Source: Crocinitomicaceae bacterium (GTDB taxonomy: Bacteria; Bacteroidota; Bacteroidia; Flavobacteriales_D; Crocinitomicaceae). From it: a stretch of DNA of 64,000 nucleotides. The DNA is taken from contig JAQVCM010000018.1 of the NCBI GenBank assembly GCA_028689775.1, forward strand, positions 1 to 64,000, in the 5' to 3' direction. Position 1 is the stretch's first letter, and each line of letters starts with the position of its first letter. The position numbers were made by a program, and so were the translations under genes. The notes under the pieces were generated by a model that saw only the letters and a program-made list of their open reading frames with translations, ran no database searches and was not told where the DNA came from. Positions 45,944-54,949 of the stretch are shown here, piece by piece.

Positions 45944-46744
45944 ATGAACTCTAAACTTTCACAAAAACAACTCGGAGAACGGATTTCTGGACTTCGGAAG
46001 TTGAAAGGATTGTCGCAAGTAGATTTGGCGAATAACATACAAATCTCGAGACCATCCTTGACTCAATTGGAATTGGGTAATCGAGCGATGGATGTTTTAG
46101 AATTACATCGATTGTCAATGGTTCTAGGTTTTTCACTGGATGATTTTATGTCTGAAAATTTTAATTCAAATCAAGAGCTGAAAGAAGTAACTGCGGTCAA
46201 ACCTTCAGATTCAGAAAGAATTTCAGTTTCATCGCTGAACATCGATAAATTCAAAAACGTACTACTTTACATCTTGGAACATTGTGCTGGAAAACCAAAT
46301 GTAGGCGAAACAGTACTTTATAAGTTACTTTATTTTTCTGATTTCAATTATTACGAATTGTACGAAGAACATCTAACGGGCGCAACGTATCGCAAATTGC
46401 CGTATGGTCCTGTTCCAAATAAATTAGATGCAATTATCAAGCAAATGCTGGATGACAATCAATTGCAAAGAATAAAAACCGATTATCACGGATTTGCGCA
46501 AACCAGATATTTACCGCTCCAGAAAGCAGATTTGACGCAATTATTAGCGAGTGAAAAAATGGTAATTGATAAAGTAATCGAACAAATGAGCGATTGGTCG
46601 GCAACTGCGATTAGCGATTACTCGCACAAAGACATGCCTTGGATTACCTCTAAAGATGGTGAAGAAATCAGCTACGAATTGGCTTTTTATCGAGAAGTAC
46701 CTTTCTCTGTTCGGAATTATGACGAAGAAACAGAATGGTCATGA
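45944..46744 (+). CDS. Antitoxin: HTH (Xre) plus Panacea/SocA-like domain
   Basis: The 266-residue product has a helix-turn-helix domain (about 5-67; LGERISGLRKLKGLSQ, ISRPSLTQLELGNR) and a Panacea (DUF4065, SocA-like) domain from about 95 to the end (NVLLYILEHCAGKP, ETVLYKLLYFSDFNYYE, LPYGPVPNKLD). This pairing is known from toxin-antitoxin systems where the Panacea domain blocks very different toxins. It probably represses its own promoter through the inverted repeats upstream. The stop overlaps the toxin start (ATGA at 46741-46744). Confidence 0.85.
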   Translation: MNSKLSQKQLGERISGLRKLKGLSQVDLANNIQISRPSLTQLELGNRAMDVLELHRLSMVLGFSLDDFMSENFNSNQELKEVTAVKPSDSERISVSSLNIDKFKNVLLYILEHCAGKPNVGETVLYKLLYFSDFNYYELYEEHLTGATYRKLPYGPVPNKLDAIIKQMLDDNQLQRIKTDYHGFAQTRYLPLQKADLTQLLASEKMVIDKVIEQMSDWSATAISDYSHKDMPWITSKDGEEISYELAFYREVPFSVRNYDEETEWS

Positions 46745-47091
46745 TATTTGAAGAATTAATTGAATTTAAGAAGGATTTAAAAACACTATTAAAAAAATAC
46801 AGATCTCTTCATGCCGATTTAGAAATTGTCAAAAAAGTATTAACGATTTTTCCAGACGAACGACCTCCGTTTAGTTTTAGAATCAACAACCTTGAACTAG
46901 AAGCTTGTATCATCAAAGTCAAAAAAATTGCTTGTAAATCTCTGAAAGGTCGAGGAGTAAACTCTGGAATGCGACTAATTTACGCCTATTTCCGCGATGA
47001 AAATAGAATTGTTTTCATCGAAATCTATCATAAGGCTGAAAAAGAAATAGAAGATCGCTTGCGGATAAAACAGCATTCCGAATTCAGCTAA
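46741..47091 (+). CDS. RelE/ParE-like toxin
   Basis: The product has 116 residues from ATG 46741, the ATGA overlap with the antitoxin stop; an ATG six bases upstream is also in frame. It shows the RelE/ParE pattern: a long N-terminal helical hairpin (FKKDLKTLLKKYRSLHADLE), a central strand with LKGRGVNSGMRLIYAYF, and a C-terminal strand with IVFIEIYHKAEKE. Such toxins usually cut mRNA on the ribosome; catalytic residues are poorly conserved and I do not assign them. Paired with the Panacea antitoxin. Confidence 0.8.
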   Translation: MIFEELIEFKKDLKTLLKKYRSLHADLEIVKKVLTIFPDERPPFSFRINNLELEACIIKVKKIACKSLKGRGVNSGMRLIYAYFRDENRIVFIEIYHKAEKEIEDRLRIKQHSEFS

Positions 47092-47133
47092 AAACATACG
47101 GTACGACTTTAAAAGAAACACGTAAAAACTATA

Positions 47134-47144
47134 AACCTGAGTTC
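47134..47144. repeat. Short copy of the dispersed AACCTGAGTTC element
   Basis: AACCTGAGTTC is shared with 6962 and 34151, then the sequence diverges (AGTTGACAACT, itself a small palindrome). It lies between the toxin gene and the decayed kinase gene. Confidence 0.4.
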
Positions 47145-47168
47145 AGTTGACAACTAGTTCACGAGCAA

Positions 47169-47619
47169 TTATTGCGACTGTTTTACCAATTCCACAATTT
47201 TATTATACAATGCATTTTCGTCAATTGGTTTTGAAATATAATCATTCATTCCATACTTTTTGCATTTGGAAGCATCTGCGGTGGTTACATCTGCTGTTAA
47301 GGCAATGATTGGGATTTTCGATTTCATGGTTTTACGGAATAACAAATACGTTATCCGGTTGTATTTTATCCATGTCATCAATTTCCTGTACAATCATTTT
47401 TGTCTTCTTGGACAAAATTTCAGTCAGCATGCTTTTGTGGTCTGGACTAAGGTGCTGCACATAAATAAAAGCCATTCCTGTATCTGCAGGAAGATATTTT
47501 AACAACTCCATCATCGCTTCCAAGCCGCCTGCTGATGCGCCAATGGCGACTACTGGAAAGGAATTTTCTTTGGCTTCTGCTTTTGCAGGCGATTTCTTAT
47601 TGGTTGGAGTAACTTTCAT
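47169..47619 (-). pseudogene. Remnant of a CheB-hybrid signalling kinase gene
   Basis: The 5' part (47619 down to about 47335) encodes a CheB-type methylesterase start: VVAIGASAGGLEAMMELL, YVQHLSPDHKSMLTEIL and KIQPDNVFVIP, then a stop. The 3' part (about 47330 down to 47169), in another frame, encodes the end of a receiver domain: IPIIALTADVTTADASKC and MNDYISKPIDENAL. In CheB-CheR-PAS-kinase-receiver hybrids these are the first and last portions of a protein of over a thousand residues. Everything between (rest of CheB, CheR, PAS, kinase) is gone. So this is a large gene collapsed by an internal deletion, with the junction near 47332. Confidence 0.75.
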
Positions 47620-48026
47620 TTCAAAGAAGGATGTGGTGACTCGCTAAAATCATCTTGTAAAAGTTAGTAATGTAAGGACAATAGTTCGTTAATTCACGAT
47701 AAACTATTGATTGTCAATAAAAAAGAACTGCGCAAATCTAACTATCTATCGATTAGAGTTTTAGATTCTTGTTTCTACTGCGTACGAATATGCTTTATAA
47801 ATCCTACGACCTAAATTATCGGCAAAGACTAACAAATTAAGAAACCATCATGCAATTAGTTTTGCTGCATGGATTCGAGTATGAACAAAGAACTGAAATA
47901 AAATTACAAATCATTTTGAATAAAGAAACTACCCCAAAAGACAGACACGAAAAAATGCCATCCGTTTATCACGAATGGCATTCCATTATTTTTTGAGAAA
48001 ACTCAAAATTTATGATCTAGTTTAAA
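47620..48026. other. Gene-poor stretch with terminator
   Basis: These 407 nt hold the terminator at 47954-47982 and otherwise AT-rich sequence with no open frame of note. It likely contains the promoter side of the former kinase gene. Confidence 0.5.
47954..47982 (-). terminator. Terminator of the choice-of-anchor cargo gene
   Basis: AATGCCAT and ATGGCATT arms with an extra CGT/ACG pairing inside; on the minus strand followed by TTTTTT. Confidence 0.75.
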
Positions 48027-50279
48027 TTATTTTCGAATTAAGTGTAAGAAGGTATGTCCTTCAACAGAACCGTTGAATCCTTTCGCTGTATATTTCAAGA
48101 AATAAACTCCATCAGCTGCTAGTTCACCATTTACTTTTCCATCCCAAGAACCAGTAAGCTCTGAAGAACGGAACATCACATTCCCCCATCTGTTAAAGAT
48201 GGTCATTTCAAGTTCTGTTACATGTTCTGTTTTCAAGAAATAGAGTCCATTTACCAAATCATCATCCGGTGTGAAAACGTTTGGAACTACTATAATTGGG
48301 TCTGGATAAATACAACTTCCATCGTTTAGTTGCGCAGTAGGATCATAGTTCAGTGCGTTTGGATCTGTACAACCACATTTGGAAACCGTAATGTTTAATT
48401 GGAAATCATCTGCACAACCAGATTGACTTGCGTTCAAAGAGACAGTCGCACTCTGTGTGAAAACAACCGTGTGTGTCGTTTTATCCGTAGTTGTTAAAGT
48501 TTGTCCATTTCCAAAATCCCAATTATAGGTATTCGTATTCTGACTGACGTTGGTAAAAGTAACCGTCATCGGTGAGCATCCGACTACAGAACTTGCTGTA
48601 AATTCTGCTACAGGAGCCAACTCTTGTTTTAAGAAAATACTATCCGTTACCGTACAAACATTATCTTTAATAGTAAAATAATACCAGCCAGAAGATAAAT
48701 TTTGAAAAACAGAAGCAGTTGTTGAGTTTGGACTGTTTGCACCAGGACCAGACCATTGGTACAAAGGAACACCTGAGAATCCGGAAGCATAACCTGCCAC
48801 AGCACCTGTCGGGTCGCAAGCCGTTGCTGGATATTGAATCATCGAATCAATGAATAAAGCTTGATTTAAGTTAATCGTTAAGGTATCAACCTGCGTAAAT
48901 CCACATAAATCCGTTGCTGTTACAAAATATTGTGTTGGTCCATTTATTGAAACCTCACCAAATGCATTCGCTCCCGTCTGTCCATTACTCCATAAGAAAG
49001 TATAAGGAGGAAAACCACCTTGAGCAGAAGCACTCATTGGAACTGAATCCGTTGAACACACCACATTTATATCTGTTAAATTGATGCTGATGTTGGGTTT
49101 ATCTAAAATCCAAACGGTACCTTCTGAGACCAATGAATCTCCGCACTCATTGACAATAATCACCGTAATGATAACCGATTCAGGACCTTCAGAAATGTTA
49201 TCTTGAACAGGAGCCAATGTAATCACGACAGAGTCTTCACCAGGAGCAAAATAAATAGGGTTTGGCAAAGCAGGATAATCTACTCCTTGTGTTGAAGTAC
49301 CAGAAATTGTATAATTGATTGTTAAAGGATTTTGAATGTCAGAAGTTGGTCGTACAAAGATAAAATCAGCAGTAGTACATCCCTCAATTACGGATGAATC
49401 TCCAGTTACAGTTGCAACAGATACCTGAATTGCATCTGAGTTGAAAGAGCCAGACTCAAACATTACCCAAGAGTCATAAGATGAATCACCTACATCGGCA
49501 ATTGCAAATTTAAAACGGTATGCTTCACCACAAACTACTGCAAACGTAATGTTAATGGAATTGGTCATTCCATCTGCTTGAAAGTGAGCACCCGGTGCAC
49601 CTGCAAAATAAGCACTGTTAGCAATCCATTGCGCATTACTTCCGTTTTCCGAATTACAAGTACTTGCCGATCCACTACTTCCTGACGTACCATTGTTAAT
49701 CGTATTAATCGTAATTGGAAGATTCGTTCCTGGTACTAAAGCTAGGTTGGTATTATTATATGTTCCACCTAGCGGCGTTAAAGCAGTTACAAAAAATCCA
49801 AAAACATCTTTAAAACCAGAGCAAACAAATTCATCATATTCTTCACTTCCAAAACGGAAATTAAAGCTAACTGTGTTCCCGGCGGGAATAAAGTCAAATT
49901 CTAGCCGACCGATGTCATTTAATTGTGTCGCAGTTACATTTGCAGTTGCTTGAAGTTGTAAATCACCAGAAACCATTGTGCCGGATGCTAACGTACTATG
50001 ACTTCCATCGTTATTAGGCCCTTTAAGACCCACAACCCCACCAGAACCCATAACTAAGCCTGAAGTGTAGTCGATTTGAGTACCTACGTACTCGAACTTA
50101 CCAATCTGGTTACCTGAGTAATTGGCATTTCCGTTAAAGGTAACGTTAGAAACCTGAACACCAGTTCCAACCAATACATCCTGCACGTATTGTAAAGGTG
50201 TCATTGTACTCGTTACAGTTAATTGCGCACTCAAAGACGCTGCTAAAAAAATAGAAAAAAGGGAGAGAATTAGTTTCAT
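48027..50279 (-). CDS. Large secreted protein: choice-of-anchor L, Calx-beta-like, PKD, type B T9SS
   Basis: The 750-residue product has a signal peptide (to about AASLSAQ). A choice-of-anchor L domain follows (about 25-275; FDFIPAGNTVSFNFRFGSEEYDEFV), then a Calx-beta-like domain (about 285-380; EGCTTADFIFVRP, GVDYPALPNPIYFAPGEDSV). Next come Ig-like segments (IDSMIQYPATACDPTG), a PKD-like domain (NTYNWDFGNGQTL, about 570-640), and a type B sorting domain from NVFTPDDDLVNG to EGHTFLHLIRK. It is probably a surface or matrix protein delivered by T9SS. It is a single-gene unit ending at the hairpin 47954-47982. Confidence 0.88.
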   Translation of the reverse strand: MKLILSLFSIFLAASLSAQLTVTSTMTPLQYVQDVLVGTGVQVSNVTFNGNANYSGNQIGKFEYVGTQIDYTSGLVMGSGGVVGLKGPNNDGSHSTLASGTMVSGDLQLQATANVTATQLNDIGRLEFDFIPAGNTVSFNFRFGSEEYDEFVCSGFKDVFGFFVTALTPLGGTYNNTNLALVPGTNLPITINTINNGTSGSSGSASTCNSENGSNAQWIANSAYFAGAPGAHFQADGMTNSINITFAVVCGEAYRFKFAIADVGDSSYDSWVMFESGSFNSDAIQVSVATVTGDSSVIEGCTTADFIFVRPTSDIQNPLTINYTISGTSTQGVDYPALPNPIYFAPGEDSVVITLAPVQDNISEGPESVIITVIIVNECGDSLVSEGTVWILDKPNISINLTDINVVCSTDSVPMSASAQGGFPPYTFLWSNGQTGANAFGEVSINGPTQYFVTATDLCGFTQVDTLTINLNQALFIDSMIQYPATACDPTGAVAGYASGFSGVPLYQWSGPGANSPNSTTASVFQNLSSGWYYFTIKDNVCTVTDSIFLKQELAPVAEFTASSVVGCSPMTVTFTNVSQNTNTYNWDFGNGQTLTTTDKTTHTVVFTQSATVSLNASQSGCADDFQLNITVSKCGCTDPNALNYDPTAQLNDGSCIYPDPIIVVPNVFTPDDDLVNGLYFLKTEHVTELEMTIFNRWGNVMFRSSELTGSWDGKVNGELAADGVYFLKYTAKGFNGSVEGHTFLHLIRK

Positions 50280-50413
50280 ATTCGTATATAGTTTATTAAA
50301 GTATCTTACTTCACATTTACATTAGACCGTTTTATTTGAATATTAGTTGCATTCAATTAAATATTCAGCGAAAAATTGTAATTTCACATCTAGAAATAAT
50401 AAAACTAATAATA

Positions 50414-51805
50414 ATGTCAAACAAAACACAACAATACATACAAAACAACAAAGATAAATTCCTTGACGAATTAGTTGATCTGCTCAGAATGCCATCTATT
50501 TCTGCCGATCCTGCTTATAAAAATGACGTCTTAAAAACGGCTGAATCTGTTTCACAGTATATGGAAAAAGCGGGATTAGAAAAAATAAAAATTTATGAAA
50601 CAGCTGGATATCCTGTTGTTTATGGTGAGAAAATAATTGATCCAAGTTTGCCAACTGTTTTGGTTTATGGTCACTATGATGTTCAACCTGCAGATCCGAT
50701 TGATTTGTGGGACAGTCCGGCATTTGAACCTGTTATTAAAAAAACGAAAATACATCCAGAAGGTGCAATTTTCGCGCGTGGTGCATGTGACGACAAAGGT
50801 CAAATGTTCATGCATGTGAAAGCCGTTGAAGCAATGATTGCAAGTGGAGAATTAGCATGCAACGTGAAATTGATGATTGAAGGAGAAGAAGAAATCGGAA
50901 GTCCGAATTTAGAAATCTTCGTTGCAAACAATAAAGAATTATTAAAAGCAGATATCATCTTGGTTTCAGATACTGGAATGTTGGCTAACGATACGCCAAG
51001 TATCACAACAGGTTTGAGAGGTTTAAGTTATGTTGAGGTTGAGGTAACGGGTCCAAACCGCGATTTACATTCTGGTTTATACGGAGGTTGCGTTGCGAAT
51101 CCAATCAACATTTTGACAAAAATGATTGCTTCTCTGCACGACGAAAACAATCACATCACCGTTCCAGGATTTTACGATAAAGTAAAAGAATTGACCGATG
51201 CGGAACGAGCGGAAATGGCAAAAGCACCTTTTAGCAAAGAAGCGTATTGTGAAGCATTGGACATTGAAGATACTTTTGGAGAAACAGGTTATTCGACTTT
51301 AGAACGAGGTTCTATTCGTCCAACATTAGACGTGAATGGAATTTGGGGAGGTTACACCGGCGAAGGAGCAAAAACCGTAATCGCTTCGAAAGCGTACGCT
51401 AAAATTTCGATGCGCTTGGTTCCACATCAATTGCCAAATGAAATCACGGAATTGTTTGTAAAACACTTCGAAAGCTTGGCTCCAAAAGGTACAACTGTAA
51501 AAGTGACACCACATCACGGAGGTTATCCTGTTGTTACGCCAATTGACTCAATCGGTTACCAAGCAGCAAGCATGGCATACGAACAAACATTTGGCAAAAA
51601 ACCAATTCCAGTTCGCAGTGGTGGTAGTATTCCAATTATCGCTTTGTTTGAAAAAGAATTAGGCTTGAAAACAGTGATGATGGGATTTGGTTTGGACAGT
51701 GATGCTATTCACTCACCAAATGAGCACTTCGGTTTGTTTAATTACTACAAAGGAATTGAAACCATTCCTTATTTCTACTCGTATTTTAAAGATTTATCTA
51801 AATAA
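50414..51805 (+). CDS. M20 family metallopeptidase (dipeptidase)
   Basis: The product has 463 residues from ATG 50414 (MSNKTQQYI). An in-frame TTG at 50336 would add 26 residues including a run of Ile/Leu that no relative needs, so it is rejected. Zinc-site motifs are LVYGHYDVQPADP (His, Asp), GACDDKGQ, and EGEEEIGSPN with the catalytic Glu pair. The lid domain lies in the middle. The end (HSPNEHFGLFNYYKG) carries the last His. It cleaves dipeptides or acylated amino acids in the cytoplasm. It precedes the LEA14-like lipoprotein gene by 25 nt and may be co-transcribed. Confidence 0.93.
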   Translation: MSNKTQQYIQNNKDKFLDELVDLLRMPSISADPAYKNDVLKTAESVSQYMEKAGLEKIKIYETAGYPVVYGEKIIDPSLPTVLVYGHYDVQPADPIDLWDSPAFEPVIKKTKIHPEGAIFARGACDDKGQMFMHVKAVEAMIASGELACNVKLMIEGEEEIGSPNLEIFVANNKELLKADIILVSDTGMLANDTPSITTGLRGLSYVEVEVTGPNRDLHSGLYGGCVANPINILTKMIASLHDENNHITVPGFYDKVKELTDAERAEMAKAPFSKEAYCEALDIEDTFGETGYSTLERGSIRPTLDVNGIWGGYTGEGAKTVIASKAYAKISMRLVPHQLPNEITELFVKHFESLAPKGTTVKVTPHHGGYPVVTPIDSIGYQAASMAYEQTFGKKPIPVRSGGSIPIIALFEKELGLKTVMMGFGLDSDAIHSPNEHFGLFNYYKGIETIPYFYSYFKDLSK

Positions 51806-51830
51806 ACATTTACCTCATCTATCCGTGAAC

Positions 51831-52301
51831 ATGAAGAATTGGCTCGTTATTGCTTCTCTCCTATTTATAGTAAGTTCTTGTTTGGAATTTGACGACGTAA
51901 AATTCAAAGGAATTGAAAGTGTCAAATTTCCCAAGGTCGATCAAAAAGAAATTCTGATTGACTTAAGTTTGAAATTAGACAATCCCAATAATTACAAAAT
52001 CAAGATTAAACCTTCCGTATTGGATGTTTATATCGGAGGAGTTTTAATGGGACAAGTTCATTTGGACAAGAAATTTGTCATAAAAAGGAACCGAGAAAAC
52101 TCTTATTCTACACAGCTTGCCGTAAAGCTGGAAGACGGAATGCTTTTCTCGCTGATGAAATTCGCAACGATGACAGAGGTTTCCATTCGATTTAAAGGCC
52201 GCGTTAAAGGTTCTGTTTACGGAATCAATAAAAAAGTAGACATCGATGAAACGAAAAAAATAAACGGAAATCTTCTAAATATTTTTGGAAAGAAAAAATA
52301 A
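51831..52301 (+). CDS. LEA14-like lipoprotein
   Basis: The product has 156 residues from ATG 51831 (MKNWLVIASLLF); a longer upstream frame inside the peptidase gene is rejected because the lipobox then would not be N-terminal. The signal peptide ends in IVSSC (lipobox). The body is a beta-sandwich of the LEA14/WHy type (SLKLDNPNNYKIKIKPS, VYIGGVLMGQ). Such proteins are membrane-attached and of unclear function. A terminator follows at 52327-52361. Confidence 0.85.
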   Translation: MKNWLVIASLLFIVSSCLEFDDVKFKGIESVKFPKVDQKEILIDLSLKLDNPNNYKIKIKPSVLDVYIGGVLMGQVHLDKKFVIKRNRENSYSTQLAVKLEDGMLFSLMKFATMTEVSIRFKGRVKGSVYGINKKVDIDETKKINGNLLNIFGKKK

Positions 52302-52326
52302 GGATAACATTTGAAATTATATTTTT

Positions 52327-52361
52327 AAAAACGGTTGCCTCACTTAGAGTCAACCGTTTTT
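52327..52361. terminator. Bidirectional terminator
   Basis: AAAAACGGTTG and CAACCGTTTTT around a 13-nt loop, between convergent genes. Confidence 0.85.
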
Positions 52362-52369
52362 TATTCATT

Positions 52370-52882
52370 CTATTTAAACCAACTAGCATATTGAACATAA
52401 TTGTCCGCAATACGTTGTACTTCACCTTGAAACATTTCTGGCGAAAGTGTTTTCACTTTTTTAGCCGGAACACCCGCATAAATACTCCAAGATTCAACCC
52501 GTGTTCCTTCCAGTAAAACAGCGCCCGCAGCAATGATGCAGTTGGATTCGATGTAGCAATCGTCCATCACAATCGAACCCATTCCAATCAATACATTGTC
52601 CTCAACGGTGCAACCGTGAACCAAGGCATTGTGCCCAATTGAAACATTATTTCCTAAAATCGTTTTCGTTTTTTGGAACGTGCAATGAATCACAGCGCCA
52701 TCCTGAATATTTACTTTGTTTCCCATCTGAATGGAATTGACATCGCCGCGAACAACCGCAGAAAACCAAACAGAACATTGATCGCCCATCGTAACATCTC
52801 CTACAATCGTTGCATTTTCAGCAAACCAACAATCTTCACCAAATTGGGGAGATTTTCCTCTACACTCTTTTATTAAAGCCAT
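52370..52882 (-). CDS. Gamma-carbonic-anhydrase-like protein
   Basis: The 170-residue left-handed beta-helix protein is built of hexapeptide turns. The three zinc-ligand His residues are present: His66 (AVIHCTF), His84 and His89 (SIGHNALVHG), in the spacing of active gamma-class enzymes. Residues such as SVWFSAVVRGDV and GMGSIVMDDC also fit the YrdA/PaaY group. Metal ligands suggest hydration of CO2, but many relatives lack activity. It converges on the LEA14-like gene through the terminator at 52327-52361. Confidence 0.92.
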   Translation of the reverse strand: MALIKECRGKSPQFGEDCWFAENATIVGDVTMGDQCSVWFSAVVRGDVNSIQMGNKVNIQDGAVIHCTFQKTKTILGNNVSIGHNALVHGCTVEDNVLIGMGSIVMDDCYIESNCIIAAGAVLLEGTRVESWSIYAGVPAKKVKTLSPEMFQGEVQRIADNYVQYASWFK

Positions 52883-52968
52883 TCTATTAAAATATTAAAT
52901 CCTTGTTCAAATTTACATTTTATAATCCCAGCAGCATATTTTAATCGCAATCTTTTCAATGAAAACCC

Positions 52969-52976
52969 TATCTTTG
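52969..52976 (+). promoter_or_regulatory. -7 box of the ABC-F gene
   Basis: TATCTTTG followed by GCAGC and the ATG at 52981. If transcription begins at the usual distance (four bases past the box) the leader is about one base. Confidence 0.55.
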
Positions 52977-52980
52977 CAGC

Positions 52981-54921
52981 ATGATTAATTTAGAACAACT
53001 TGGGGTTTATCTTCCTCAAGGTTTTTTGTTTAAGGACATTACTTTACAAATAAATAAAGGCGATAAAATAGGATTGGCAGGAAAGAACGGCGCTGGTAAA
53101 TCAACGTTAATGAGACTTTTAGCTGATTGGGAAAAACCTACTGAAGGTAAAATTCACCGTCCAAAAGATTCCACCATTGGTTTTCTAACCCAAGATATTA
53201 AAATCGATACAACCAAAACGGTTTTCGATTATTTGAATTTTTCGAATGAAATCTTGAATGGTTTACGAACGAAGTTGGATCAAATTAATCACGATTTAGT
53301 AGAAAGAACAGATTACGAAGCAGATTCATACCTCGATTTATTGGATGAATTGAATGAAGTAAACGTGATGTTTAACCTGCATGAAGGATTCCAATGGGAA
53401 GAAAAAATTGCTTCTACCTTGGAAGGTTTAGGTTTTTCAAACGATGATTTTCACAAACCACTTTCTGCTTTTTCAGGAGGTTGGAAAATGCGTGCTGAAT
53501 TAGCGAAAATATTGGTGAATCAGCCGGACATCATTTTACTCGATGAGCCAACCAACCACTTGGATATTATTTCCATTTCTTGGTTGGAAAACTACTTGCA
53601 AAAATTTGATGGAGCCGTAATCGTTATTTCCCACGACCGTTTGTTCTTGGATAACGTGACCAAACGTACCTTGGAAATTTCTCAGCAAAAAATCTGGGAT
53701 TATCCATACAACTATTCCAAATATAAAATCAAACGGGAAGAGGAATTGTCCTTGATGGTCAATGCGAAAAAGCAACAAGAAAAAGACATCAAGCACACCA
53801 AAGAATTGATTGATAAATTCCGTGCGAAGAAAAACAAAGCTTCTTTTGCGCAATCCTTGATTAAGAAATTGGATAAAACTGAAATCATCGAAATCGAAGG
53901 AAACAGCGCTGCCAAAATGAAAATGTCCTTTCCACTGAGTGTTCAACCCGGGAAATGGATCATGGAAATGAAAGACGCTGGAAAAAGATACGGCGATCGT
54001 CAATTGTTTAAAAATATCAACATCACGGTTGGTCGTGGTGAAAAAATAGCATTATTAGGTCCAAACGGTGTCGGAAAATCAACTTTGTTGAAGTTGGTGA
54101 TGAAGGAAATCGAGGGCGAAGGCGTGATTGAATATGGTCACAACGTTCACATTACGTATTTCTCGCAAGATCAAGCGGAGAAACTGGATGTCACCAAAAC
54201 CATTTACGAAACGGTTGATGAAATTGCAGAAGGAGAAGTTCGAAAAGACTTGAGAAGTATCTTGGGAACTTTCCTTTTTTCAGGCGATGAAATTGATAAA
54301 AAAGTAGGCGTGTTATCAGGAGGAGAACGAACGCGTTTGGCACTTTGTCAATTGCTTTTGAGTCCTTGTAATTTCTTAATTCTCGATGAGCCAACGAATC
54401 ACTTGGACATTCAGAGTAAGGAAGTTTTAAAACAAGCTTTGATTAATTACGAAGGAACTTTCTTGGTGGTTTCTCACGACAGAGAGTTTTTGGATGGATT
54501 AACAAACCGCATTTGGGACATTGAAAATCAGACTTTAAAAATTCACCATTACCACGTGAAGGAATACTTGGCGATGAAAATGGCAGATCCTGAAGCACAT
54601 GCGAAAGGATTAAAACAGAAAGATAAAAAAGAAGTTGTTGTTGAGAAAAATGAAGTAAAACCTGTAATTTCTCAAGAGGAACAAAAAGAATTGAAGCGCA
54701 AGAAAACGCAACTTCAAAATACGGTCAAGAAATCAGAAGAATTGATCGCTTCTTTAGAGCAAAAAATCAAGGAATTGGATGAAGTATTAGTTACCCTAGA
54801 CTATACAGACGAAGCGAAATCAACTCCTGTTTTAGAAAGTTACAGCAAGTCAAAAGCTGATTTGGACCAAGCGATGGAAGCTTGGGAACTGAGTTTGGAA
54901 AAATTGAGTGAACTTGAATAA
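52981..54921 (+). CDS. ABC-F family ATPase
   Basis: The 646-residue soluble protein has two ATP-binding domains. Walker A sites are AGKNGAGKST (about 36-45) and LLGPNGVGKST (about 357-367). Signature and Walker B sites are LSAFSGGWKMRAELA with LLDEPTNHLD, and LSGGERTRLALCQ with LILDEPTNHLD. A linker of charged helices (about 245-320) joins them, and the C-terminal 90 residues are coiled coil (EEQKELKRKKTQLQNTV...). It lacks transmembrane helices, so it acts on the ribosome in translation or rescue. Its ATG follows a -7 box by 4 nt. Confidence 0.95.
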   Translation: MINLEQLGVYLPQGFLFKDITLQINKGDKIGLAGKNGAGKSTLMRLLADWEKPTEGKIHRPKDSTIGFLTQDIKIDTTKTVFDYLNFSNEILNGLRTKLDQINHDLVERTDYEADSYLDLLDELNEVNVMFNLHEGFQWEEKIASTLEGLGFSNDDFHKPLSAFSGGWKMRAELAKILVNQPDIILLDEPTNHLDIISISWLENYLQKFDGAVIVISHDRLFLDNVTKRTLEISQQKIWDYPYNYSKYKIKREEELSLMVNAKKQQEKDIKHTKELIDKFRAKKNKASFAQSLIKKLDKTEIIEIEGNSAAKMKMSFPLSVQPGKWIMEMKDAGKRYGDRQLFKNINITVGRGEKIALLGPNGVGKSTLLKLVMKEIEGEGVIEYGHNVHITYFSQDQAEKLDVTKTIYETVDEIAEGEVRKDLRSILGTFLFSGDEIDKKVGVLSGGERTRLALCQLLLSPCNFLILDEPTNHLDIQSKEVLKQALINYEGTFLVVSHDREFLDGLTNRIWDIENQTLKIHHYHVKEYLAMKMADPEAHAKGLKQKDKKEVVVEKNEVKPVISQEEQKELKRKKTQLQNTVKKSEELIASLEQKIKELDEVLVTLDYTDEAKSTPVLESYSKSKADLDQAMEAWELSLEKLSELE

Positions 54922-54949
54922 ATAATTTTACAATCCGAGATAATCAGCA

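Noticed and set aside
50336..50413. N-terminal extension of the M20 peptidase from TTG 50336
   Set aside because: The extension has no match to the family, and an ATG at 50414 begins the normal sequence.
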